DNA of 57,522 nucleotides from Sphaerochaetaceae bacterium (GTDB taxonomy: Bacteria > Spirochaetota > Spirochaetia > Sphaerochaetales > Sphaerochaetaceae), in assembly GCA_028700425.1 (NCBI GenBank), contig JAQVSP010000002.1:1-57522 (forward strand). Direction: 5' to 3'. Of the stretch, positions 50,939 through 57,522 are shown piece by piece. Position 1 is the stretch's first letter. Each line of letters begins with the position of its first letter. Position numbers and translations under genes: made by a program. The notes beneath the pieces were generated by a model. That model was not told the origin of the DNA and made no database searches. It saw nothing but the letters and a program-made list of their open reading frames with translations.

Positions 50939-51863
50939 TCAGCTCTTTTGGGATTCTATTATGGTCTTGACTTGATCGACAGGAAGTCCAACATATCTGC
51001 TGATGGTCTCTAGATCCAGTCTGTCATTGTGCATTCGCAACACAGCCTCCAAATTTGCTTCAGCCATTCCCTTGACCATTCCCTTTTCAAAGCCTTCCTT
51101 AAGCACCTCGTTCTTTTCAGCTCGTAGGTCCCTTTCCCAGTCCTTATGGCCCCTGTAAAGCTTGTACAGCTCCTGGTTGCTCATCAAGTCCTCATACAGC
51201 CTGGCAAACTCCTTCAGCCCTTCCTCAGAAACTTCCAGCATCCTGATTTCCTCCTCTGTAACATGCTTGTTGCATAAAAAAGTACAGGCATTTAAATAAT
51301 ACATTGTCATTGCAATCATGTAAAGTCTTCAGAGATATGAGAATGCGATTCATATGTACATCAATTATTGTCAGGCTTACGCGCCTGCTCTTTTTGTTCG
51401 TGTCCATAAGCCTCATCACATTGACAAGCCTGTCGTCCTTAATCCCCCTTGGTGTATAATTAAGGAAGTTCACTTGGGTCACGCTGCTGAGGCAGCTGTA
51501 ATCATCTCCTCTGCTAAGTGAATCAACTATTATCCTGCACAGGTAGTAGATGCTCCTGTTTGCAGATGTCTTTCGCTCCTGCATTGTGAACTCAACATTG
51601 ACTAGCTCAGCATCAGTGCACTGGGCAATGAGGTCAACCTTGATCTCCTTGCCAAACCTATTCTGGCCTTTGTAGGTCTTCTGTGTCTCAACTGAGACGA
51701 TGCTGATTCTCTTGTCCAGGTCAGCCATGCAGAATGTCTCATTGAGCATGCCTTCCAGGGCAGGCCATGACCTTCTGTCAGAAAAGAAGATGCTTATGTA
51801 AGGCTCGTTGAGCAGGCAAGGCCTTCTTCTCTTCTCAGATTCGCTGATGATCTAGCTCTTCAT
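50939..51863 (-). pseudogene. Decayed Rpn-family (PD-(D/E)XK) nuclease/transposase gene
   Basis: Two minus-strand frames together cover an Rpn-like protein. The first (51225-51749, extended to 51863) reads LLNEPYISIFFSDRRSWPALEGMLNETF (in parts), then FGKEIKVDLIAQCTDAELVNVEFTMQERK (in parts), which holds the D...ExQ-type nuclease core with VEFTMQ for the usual EIQ. The second (50939-51319) has the family's tail, EEGLKEFARLYEDLM, then KEGFEKGMVKGMAEANLEAVLRM and an ETISRYVGLPVDQVK helix. The two overlap out of frame near 51230-51320. An in-frame TAG is the fourth codon after ATG 51863, and the middle appears shortened. So the gene carries at least one frameshift and one stop and is probably inactive. 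Confidence 0.75.
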
Positions 51864-51881
51864 GCTTCAATAAGGAAGCAA

Positions 51882-51916
51882 AAGCCAGAATTGCTCAAGG
51901 CAAGATATTCTGGCTT
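51882..51916. repeat. Inverted repeat, 10-bp arms
   Basis: AAGCCAGAAT (51882-51891) and ATTCTGGCTT (51907-51916) with a 15-nt loop, upstream of the Rpn relic. Pyrimidine-rich sequence flanks both sides, so it may be a weak terminator or a relic element end. Confidence 0.4.
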
Positions 51917-51951
51917 CCTTTCTTGAGAAATAGAAAGCTTTTATAAGTGCA

Positions 51952-51983
51952 TAAAAAAGCGATGCACTGCTTTGTTGCATCGC
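51952..51983 (-). terminator. Rho-independent terminator of gtrA
   Basis: GCGATGCA (51959-51966) and TGCATCGC (51976-51983) form the stem; minus-strand TTTTTT (51953-51958) follows. Confidence 0.8.
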
Positions 51984-52005
51984 CTTGACAGCCTTGCAGG
52001 CTTGA

Positions 52006-52428
52006 TCAGCCTTGCTCTTTCTGAGATAGAGTATCTATGGACTTGCCAAACACCCAGAAGCGATAGACGCAGAACTCTGTGCCCATGTTGATGAGCATAG
52101 TGCCAAAGAGGATTATATACTCATTCCAGCCAGCTACATCCAGGGCGTTTCCCCACCATGTGGAAAGCGGCGTGAAGACACAGTAGTAGGCAAGGATCTT
52201 CAGCATTGCAACTGGCACGTTCGCAGCGCTCTTGAAGGTGAAGTTGCGGTTCAAGGTGAAGTTCCAGATGACCGAGCAGACCAATGCTATCAGATAGCTA
52301 GGCCAGTACTTCCAGCCGATTAGGCTGTTTAGAAGCGCAAACACCCCCGTCTGGATCAGCCCGGCGCTGGCTGAAAACAAAACGAACTTGACGGCCTGGA
52401 CCAAGGTCTTGCCTTTACTCTCTTCCAT
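52006..52428 (-). CDS. GtrA-family membrane protein
   Basis: This 140-aa protein has four membrane helices. The pattern AVKFVLFSASAGLIQTGVFALL, then SVIWNFTLNRNFTFKS between helices 2 and 3, and a late FCVYRFWVF fits GtrA (PF04138). Members help move lipid-linked sugars across the membrane in O-antigen or teichoic acid glycosylation. No glycosyltransferase is adjacent, so the pathway is unknown. ATG 52428 has AAGGAG upstream, and the gene has its own promoter and terminator. Confidence 0.9.
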   Translation of the reverse strand: MEESKGKTLVQAVKFVLFSASAGLIQTGVFALLNSLIGWKYWPSYLIALVCSVIWNFTLNRNFTFKSAANVPVAMLKILAYYCVFTPLSTWWGNALDVAGWNEYIILFGTMLINMGTEFCVYRFWVFGKSIDTLSQKEQG

Positions 52429-52446
52429 AGAAGCTCCTTGGGCGCC

Positions 52447-52475
52447 ATTCTACTACTAAAGTCCTGGCATGGAAA
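52447..52475 (-). promoter_or_regulatory. Predicted promoter of gtrA
   Basis: TTTCCA (52470-52475), 17 bp, TAGAAT (52447-52452) on the minus strand; 18 bp to ATG 52428. Confidence 0.55.
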
Positions 52476-52555
52476 CAACCAAGGCTTCATCAAGCAGCTT
52501 AAAAAGGGGAAAAAGCCAGGACACCCAAGCAAAAGATGGAGACTGGACTACAATG

Positions 52556-52584
52556 AAAAAGGCTCTTCTGATGAGAGAAGAGCC
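52556..52584 (-). terminator. Rho-independent terminator of the acyl-CoA synthetase gene
   Basis: GGCTCTTCT (52561-52569) and AGAAGAGCC (52576-52584), 6-nt loop, minus-strand TTTTT at 52556-52560. Confidence 0.88.
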
Positions 52585-52606
52585 CTTTGACCTGAAAGCC
52601 CTGAGG

Positions 52607-54319
52607 CTAGCCGATGAGATGGTCTATTGTCCTTAGGACCTTGTTGCGCTGTATCTTGCGGGTGCTTGTCATGACCATAGGCTTATCGAGGATCGTGATC
52701 TTGCTGATCTTCTTGTAGCCAGGAAGATGGATGTTCACATCCTTGACGGCGCCTTCTATGGCCTTCTTGACCTCCTGTTCAGCCTTGTCCTTGGCAAAGT
52801 CCTGGCTTGGATATATGACAGCCTCTATGCCTTCGCTCTTCTGGGACTTGTTCATCATGTAGCCTCTGACCATGATCTGCGCAATGGCTGGGCAAAGCTG
52901 AAACTTGTCCTCTATCTCCTCTGGGTACACATTCTTGCCGCCTTCTGTGACTATCAGGTTCTTGGCTCTTCCCTTGAGGTACAGATAGTTTCTTTTAAGC
53001 GATCCAAGGTCGCCGGTGCGAAGGTATCCATCCTCAGTGAACAGGGCCTTGGTGTTTGCTGGATCCTTGTAGTAGCCCTGGGTGACGTTTGGACCCTTGA
53101 CCACGACCTCGCCGACGCCAAGGAAGTCAGGATTGTCGATTCTCATCTGGACAAGCGGAAAGACCTTTCCTACGCTCTTGATCTTGAAGCCCTTGACTGG
53201 ATTGAGAGTGAGAATCGGGCTTGTCTCAGTAAGGCCATAGCCCTGTATGAAGTTTATGCCAAGCTGCTGGAAGGCCTTGAAGGTCTTCGACGAGAGCGGG
53301 CCGGCTCCGCATATGCAGACTCGGTTGTCCATGAGCCCAAGCCCATCAATAAGGGGCTTGAACCAAAGCTTCCTATGATTGAGGCCAAAAAGCTTGCGCG
53401 TTATGCCGTTGATGAACATCAATAGCCTTACCACCCAGTACCCAAAGGCTCCCTTCTTCTCCCTTACGGTCTTCATGGCTCCTTCAAGGAACTTGTTGTA
53501 GACAATGGGAATTGCGTTGAGGAAGGTCACATGGCCTCGCTTCATGTCCTTGATCATCTTTGTAGGTGCAATGGATGACGACATGAGACAGCAGCAGCCA
53601 TTGGCGGCGCACTCAAGAAGAACTGAGGTGCAGCAGTAGGAGTGATGCAGCGGCAGAATTGCAAACATCACGTCATTGCTGGAGAGGTCAAGGAACTGAT
53701 AGTCGCAAGCCTGGTATACATCGCTTGTGATATTTGCGTGAGTGAGGATGACAGCCTTCTCGTTGCCGGTGGTCCCGCTTGTAAAGAGCAGGGCAGCCAC
53801 ATCGTCGCAGGAGCATTCGACCATGTCAATCGGCTCGGTGTCCAGCCTCCACAGGTCCTCTGCAAGGTCCCTGCAGAAGGAAAGGCTGCTGATGAACTGA
53901 GGGTGGCTCTCCTTGAGCCTGCTGGCCACATCAGGATCGAAGAAGCAGGCCTTGCAGTCTGCAAACGGCAGAAGGGCAGCCATCTTATCATCGTCCATCT
54001 GATTGTCAACAGGAACGACTATGGCTCCTGCAAAGAGCACAGCAAAGTAAGCCAAGGCCCATTCTGGGCTGTTCTTGCCATTCACTGCAACCTTGTCGCC
54101 CTTGTGTATTCCCATGCCGGCTATGTAGCCTGCAAGCCTTCTGATGGCCCCCCAGGTCTCCTGGAAGGTAAAGGAGACCTCATCAGGCCTGTATGCCTTC
54201 AAGAATGGCCTGTCCGGATACTGGGACACCGTGATGTGGAGCATCTGTGGTATAGTCGGCCACGCCTGCGTATAAAAGCGCCCTTTGAACTCTTCCAATA
54301 CTTCCCATCTATGTTTCAT
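52607..54319 (-). CDS. Long-chain acyl-CoA synthetase (AMP-forming)
   Basis: This 570-aa adenylate-forming enzyme activates fatty acids to acyl-CoA. Motifs in order: LLFTSGTTGNEKAVILTH (about 177-194, P-loop), FIQGYGLTETSP (about 355-366), YLRTGDLGSL and YLKGRAKNLIVTEGGKNVYPEEIE (split; hinge), and the C-terminal MTSTRKIQRNKV lysine region. No signal peptide. With few lipid genes nearby, it may serve uptake of host or dietary fatty acids. CCAGGAG stands before ATG 54319. Exact chain length cannot be read. Confidence 0.93.
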   Translation of the reverse strand: MKHRWEVLEEFKGRFYTQAWPTIPQMLHITVSQYPDRPFLKAYRPDEVSFTFQETWGAIRRLAGYIAGMGIHKGDKVAVNGKNSPEWALAYFAVLFAGAIVVPVDNQMDDDKMAALLPFADCKACFFDPDVASRLKESHPQFISSLSFCRDLAEDLWRLDTEPIDMVECSCDDVAALLFTSGTTGNEKAVILTHANITSDVYQACDYQFLDLSSNDVMFAILPLHHSYCCTSVLLECAANGCCCLMSSSIAPTKMIKDMKRGHVTFLNAIPIVYNKFLEGAMKTVREKKGAFGYWVVRLLMFINGITRKLFGLNHRKLWFKPLIDGLGLMDNRVCICGAGPLSSKTFKAFQQLGINFIQGYGLTETSPILTLNPVKGFKIKSVGKVFPLVQMRIDNPDFLGVGEVVVKGPNVTQGYYKDPANTKALFTEDGYLRTGDLGSLKRNYLYLKGRAKNLIVTEGGKNVYPEEIEDKFQLCPAIAQIMVRGYMMNKSQKSEGIEAVIYPSQDFAKDKAEQEVKKAIEGAVKDVNIHLPGYKKISKITILDKPMVMTSTRKIQRNKVLRTIDHLIG

Positions 54320-54350
54320 AAGACTCCTGGTGATTTATCACTATCAACTC

Positions 54351-54380
54351 CTTATAGCACTTATGGCCTTATATAGTCAA
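54351..54380 (-). promoter_or_regulatory. sigma70 promoter of the acyl-CoA synthetase gene
   Basis: TTGACT (54375-54380), 18 bp, TATAAG (54351-54356) on the minus strand. Confidence 0.65.
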
Positions 54381-54595
54381 TGAAAACTTAAATTAGATAA
54401 ATTAAGGAGATAATACGCTGGCTAAAATTAACTATTGCTAACTATTGCCTAGTTTTGCCGTATTTCGTTAGGCTTGACAGCCTTAGACGGCCTTGTTCAC
54501 TGCTTTGTTGAAGTCAAGCGCCTAGCCCAGCCAATGTGACCTAATCACCATCCTCTAGGTGCAATTAAGGGCATGTAATGTAACTCTTTTACAGA
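54381..54595. other. Intergenic region without a gene; 10-bp direct repeat
   Basis: The 335-bp gap between the divergent acyl-CoA synthetase and outer-membrane protein genes is AT-rich. TAACTATTGC occurs twice in direct tandem (54429-54448), one helical turn apart. A lone TTGACA at 54474-54479 has no matching -10 box. No RNA gene or ORF is seen. Confidence 0.5.
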
Positions 54596-54624
54596 TTTTC
54601 AGTTTCTCTTTTGATTGCTATGAT
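54596..54624 (+). promoter_or_regulatory. Predicted promoter of the 927-aa envelope protein gene
   Basis: TTTTCA (54596-54601), 17 bp, TATGAT (54619-54624). AGGAG (54646-54650) precedes ATG 54655. Confidence 0.55.
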
Positions 54625-54654
54625 GTAATATGAAGGTGAAACAATAGGAGCTAT

Positions 54655-57438
54655 ATGAAAAGAATACTTGCATCAGTCTTGCTGACTACTCTTGCTGCAC
54701 TTGTCTTTGCAGCAGGTCCGCTGTGCTACTCTACTGAGCACTTTGAAATTATCTTTGATGAAAGCGAGGAGGCCTTTGCAAGGATTCTCCTTGGCCGATG
54801 CGAGGATGAATACCAGAAATACGCCGCAATGCTTGGCCTTGAAGGCTCATCAACAATAACCGTCTTTCTTGAAGGAGGGCCTGAGAGCAGCTTCATCGAT
54901 CCCGATCCAAGGGCCTCGATCACCTTGGTGACCAAGGCTGCAGGAGACTATCTGGCTGATTTCTCCCGCCTTCTTGCCAAGTTCATGGTCCTTGGCTATG
55001 AAAAGGGAAGCCTCCTGGGAGATGCCTATACAAAGGCTGCCTTCAACATGCCATCCTGGATAGCTGACGGAATCTCCTATTATCTCAGCGGCCAGAGCCT
55101 GGATATATCAAGCCTTGGATTCATGCCGGAGCGAGACAGGCTGGCAAGCCTGGCTGATGAAGCTGTTGCAAGCCTTTACGGCTATGGCTTTGTGCAATAC
55201 CTTGCCCAGACCTATGGAGAGCCGGCACTGCATGCCTACATACAAGGTTGCCGAAAAGGTCCTCTATCTTCGGCAAAGGCCTTCACTGCAGCCTTTGGCC
55301 TGAATATCGATGATGCCTTCAATGCCTTTGACGAGGGCCTGCGTACAGAACCCAGCCTTAAGGGTGAAAAGGTGCAGGGAGTCCAGAGCCTGGACGAGAT
55401 GCTCTGGCTTGACAGCGAGCTTTATGGACTTGGAGAGGAGATGGTGCTCTTTGCTGGATCCACTCTCAAGACTCTCAGCTCAAGCTCCCACGACCTGTCC
55501 ATAAGTCCTGATGGCCTGAGATTCTCCCTTGTCCAGACCGATGGCTCCCACTCCCTCTATTGCCTATACAGCAGAGACGGAAAGCTTCTGCTAAAGTCAT
55601 CGGCAATCGACAGGGCCGTGCTTCTGGATGCTATCATCGCAGCTTTCCGCCTGGAAGGCGACATGCTGGCTCTTGATGCCTATGACTACAGCGGAAACCT
55701 GATTTCCAGCCACGTGATCGGGCCTATGGGAAGCGGATTCTATGCCGCTGCAGCAGGCTCTGAACTGGCGGTGAAAGCAGGAGATTTCATATACCTTCTC
55801 AATGCTGATCTTCAGGTCAGGGCTGCCTACCAAGCCGCTCTTGACCAGTTCAGCTACTGCGATGGCAGGCTCTACGGAGTCTCAGGCTCCCGTCTTGCCT
55901 ATCTGGACCTGGAGACTGGAAGCCTATCTATAGCAAGCCAGTCAGTCGGCCCCTTGAGCTATCCCAGCATCCACAACGGCATGGTCTACTATCTGTCTGA
56001 GAGAGTTGTCACTAAGATCGCCCTGGACAGCTTCACCTTCACAGCCCAGCAGCCAAGAGCTGTACAGCCGGTCAAGCCTGCAATGCTCAAGAGCCAATCA
56101 GCTATGAGCGTGGAGGTAGGCCAGGAGACCGCTGTCTTCAGCCTGGGTGACGGGCTTTTCACCATCACCCTGCCTGGCTCCATCACCCCAGACTCCATGG
56201 AGGCGGCCCTTGCAGGCTTTGCTTCAAGAAATCCTGATCTTATGGCCCTCCTTGGAACCACAGCGATGTCCAGAGAGCCGGGAAAGCTGGTGGTCAGCTA
56301 TGACCAGGAGCTCACTGACCAAGCCGGCGAGATGATCATCGCAATCCTGGTGCAGGATCTCAAGACCAGCTATCCGGGCATGGCCTTTGCCAATCTCAAG
56401 AGCATTGAGGGCCAAGCTGAAGCTGAGCCTGAGGTCGTGGTGGAGACTGCCGCTGCTGCAGAGGAGGCCCTGCCTGAAGCCACAGTGAAGGTCGAGCCTG
56501 ATTCTGGCGACCAGTTCCCTTATTCAGAGTTCAGGAAAGGCTCAATGCCAACCTTGGTTCCCTTTTACAGGGACAAGGAGAAGATGCTTCTTGGACTGGG
56601 CATCTCGTATCTTGACAAGCTTGAGAAGCTTGGAGCTGGGCTTTATGCCGGCTATGCTCTGCAGGACCTGAGGCCAGTGGCCTTTGCCAATGTCTTCTAT
56701 GAGGAGGATGGCCTCTTTGCAGAGCTCAGCGACAGCTATGAGATGGGCCTGTCAAACGTCCTTGGTGCAAGCGTCAGCTGGCAAGGGAATGACTTGGCCT
56801 GGTACAGGACTCAGGCTGCCTTCATGGCTGAAGTCAAGGCAGCATACACCATGGGCTTTGACGGAACCTCCCTTCTGGCTCCTCTGAATAGGCAGACCAT
56901 AGACATCAGTGCCAGGATGGGGCTGGCAATCGACAGCTTCTTCATAGGACCTGCTGCAAAGGTGGTCTGGCTTGTCGACATCGGCAAGTCGCTGGCCATG
57001 GGCGGCCTTGGCCTTGATATGGCTTTTGAGAATTCCTCAAGCGGCGTGATCTACGCTCTTCCATTGAGCCTGGAAGCCCAGGCGCTTATGGGAAGCGCCC
57101 TTGGAGGAGCAACAGGAGACGCGATGCTGATCACTGCAGATCTTGATGCTCTTGTTATAGGCTTCAGCCCTGTTGAGAAGTCTGATTCAATCGGGCCCTT
57201 CATAATCGACAGGGCAGGCCTATATGGCGGAATCAGCTTTGAGGCTTCAAGCCAAGGCACTGAAGACGACATCAGGCTTAGCAGGACAGGAACTCATATA
57301 GGCCTGGAGTATTATGGAGCAGTCCGCCTGGATGCAAGCTACATGCGCTTTGAGCCAGGCAAGCCGATGACCCTCGAGCTAAAGGCAAGCTGGAACGGCA
57401 CCCTGAGCTTCAAGGCGACTCTGAAAGCCCGCTTCTGA
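54655..57438 (+). CDS. Outer-membrane protein: peptidase-MA-like domain without HExxH, propeller-like middle, beta-barrel-like end
   Basis: This 927-aa protein has a signal peptide of about 19 residues (VFA-AGP). Residues about 25-235 resemble the peptidase MA family: STEHFEIIFDE, MPSWIADGISYYLSG (132-146, at the PxWLxEGxAxY motif), then GYGFVQYLAQTYGEPALHAYI (split). Where HExxH is expected (about 103-114) it reads RLLAKFMVLGYE, and the downstream Glu is Asp138, so it should not be a working protease. Residues about 255-480 have repeated S-x-D-G-type and YxxSGN strands like a beta-propeller. A short Ala/Glu-rich linker (about 598-620) leads to a C-terminal region of alternating aromatic strands ending in Phe, like an outer-membrane barrel. 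Function unknown. No clear terminator is visible in the last 84 bases. Confidence 0.78.
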   Translation: MKRILASVLLTTLAALVFAAGPLCYSTEHFEIIFDESEEAFARILLGRCEDEYQKYAAMLGLEGSSTITVFLEGGPESSFIDPDPRASITLVTKAAGDYLADFSRLLAKFMVLGYEKGSLLGDAYTKAAFNMPSWIADGISYYLSGQSLDISSLGFMPERDRLASLADEAVASLYGYGFVQYLAQTYGEPALHAYIQGCRKGPLSSAKAFTAAFGLNIDDAFNAFDEGLRTEPSLKGEKVQGVQSLDEMLWLDSELYGLGEEMVLFAGSTLKTLSSSSHDLSISPDGLRFSLVQTDGSHSLYCLYSRDGKLLLKSSAIDRAVLLDAIIAAFRLEGDMLALDAYDYSGNLISSHVIGPMGSGFYAAAAGSELAVKAGDFIYLLNADLQVRAAYQAALDQFSYCDGRLYGVSGSRLAYLDLETGSLSIASQSVGPLSYPSIHNGMVYYLSERVVTKIALDSFTFTAQQPRAVQPVKPAMLKSQSAMSVEVGQETAVFSLGDGLFTITLPGSITPDSMEAALAGFASRNPDLMALLGTTAMSREPGKLVVSYDQELTDQAGEMIIAILVQDLKTSYPGMAFANLKSIEGQAEAEPEVVVETAAAAEEALPEATVKVEPDSGDQFPYSEFRKGSMPTLVPFYRDKEKMLLGLGISYLDKLEKLGAGLYAGYALQDLRPVAFANVFYEEDGLFAELSDSYEMGLSNVLGASVSWQGNDLAWYRTQAAFMAEVKAAYTMGFDGTSLLAPLNRQTIDISARMGLAIDSFFIGPAAKVVWLVDIGKSLAMGGLGLDMAFENSSSGVIYALPLSLEAQALMGSALGGATGDAMLITADLDALVIGFSPVEKSDSIGPFIIDRAGLYGGISFEASSQGTEDDIRLSRTGTHIGLEYYGAVRLDASYMRFEPGKPMTLELKASWNGTLSFKATLKARF

Positions 57439-57522
57439 TTCAAAGGGGATTGACATGTTCACCTAAAATGCTTGTCGTACCAAGTGAAGATAGCTTTGAT
57501 CCATCTTATGGAAAAGCAGAAA

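Noticed and set aside
54474-54479. TTGACA as -35 of the 927-aa protein gene
   Set aside because: No -10-like sequence at 16-18 bp, and it is about 180 bp from the start.
57450-57455. Promoter for a gene beyond the right edge (TTGACA)
   Set aside because: A suitable -10 box at proper spacing was not found before the window ends.

Overview
The window reads as a chromosomal segment of a fermentative spirochaete, most like the Sphaerochaeta/Treponema side of the phylum. This is an inference from exported proteins whose mature N-termini are Gly/Lys/Glu-rich (AGGKAEQ, FAQGQVEE), many binding-protein ABC systems, single-chain GlyRS, c-di-GMP proteins and an Rpn-family nuclease relic. No 16S or marker comparison was possible. 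Coding density is high, with many ATGA/GTGA/TAATG overlaps.

Layout. 1-366: end of a probable ISL3-like transposase and a tRNA-Val(GAC). 367-6125 (minus): FGGY kinase, BMP-type binding protein, RbsA-like ATPase and two permeases. 6160-10023: MATE exporter, lipoate-protein ligase, a very acidic small protein and a lipoprotein. 10158-13631: CpsB-like PHP phosphatase, an AAA ATPase/RloB pair resembling the AbiL abortive-infection pair but altered at expected catalytic positions, and a 7-TM LuxR-type regulator. 13718-21348: gltX-glyS-tyrS continuing without a visible terminator into a NitT/TauT-type ABC importer, an OGG-like glycosylase and a YhcH protein. 21450-31223: orphan PotD, a membrane GGDEF protein with a GNDEF site, tRNA-Pro, nth, an MFS sugar transporter, rpmB, a thrA-like gene lacking the front of the aspartokinase domain, and thrC. 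31303-35216: PHP lipoprotein (minus), RecQ helicase and galactokinase.

35274-47870 is the most unusual part. A giant sensor with two SBP_bac_3 (amino-acid-binding type) domains and GGDEF-EAL-PAS-GGDEF output lies directly upstream of an operon for fermentation of amino acids to acids with ATP gain (buk-ptb-iorA-iorB-aminotransferase). A 2,903-bp direct tandem duplication (37032-39934 = 39935-42837) spans the boundary. Its junction falls on a codon boundary and fuses the first 131 residues of butyrate kinase to the EAL-PAS-GGDEF part of the sensor, giving an open 947-codon gene with its own copy of the buk promoter. The intact sensor and an intact buk both remain. It is either a recent rearrangement that made a sensor-less c-di-GMP enzyme co-regulated with amino-acid fermentation, or an assembly artefact.

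47875-57522: PH-domain protein and GH27-like protein with altered catalytic positions (minus), tRNA-Val(CAC), a TolA-like coiled-coil protein with a 72-nt repeat, a decayed Rpn nuclease gene, GtrA, a long-chain acyl-CoA synthetase, and a 927-aa outer-membrane protein made of a peptidase-MA-like domain without HExxH, a propeller-like middle and a barrel-like end.

Family assignments come from motif reading by eye; no database search was run.
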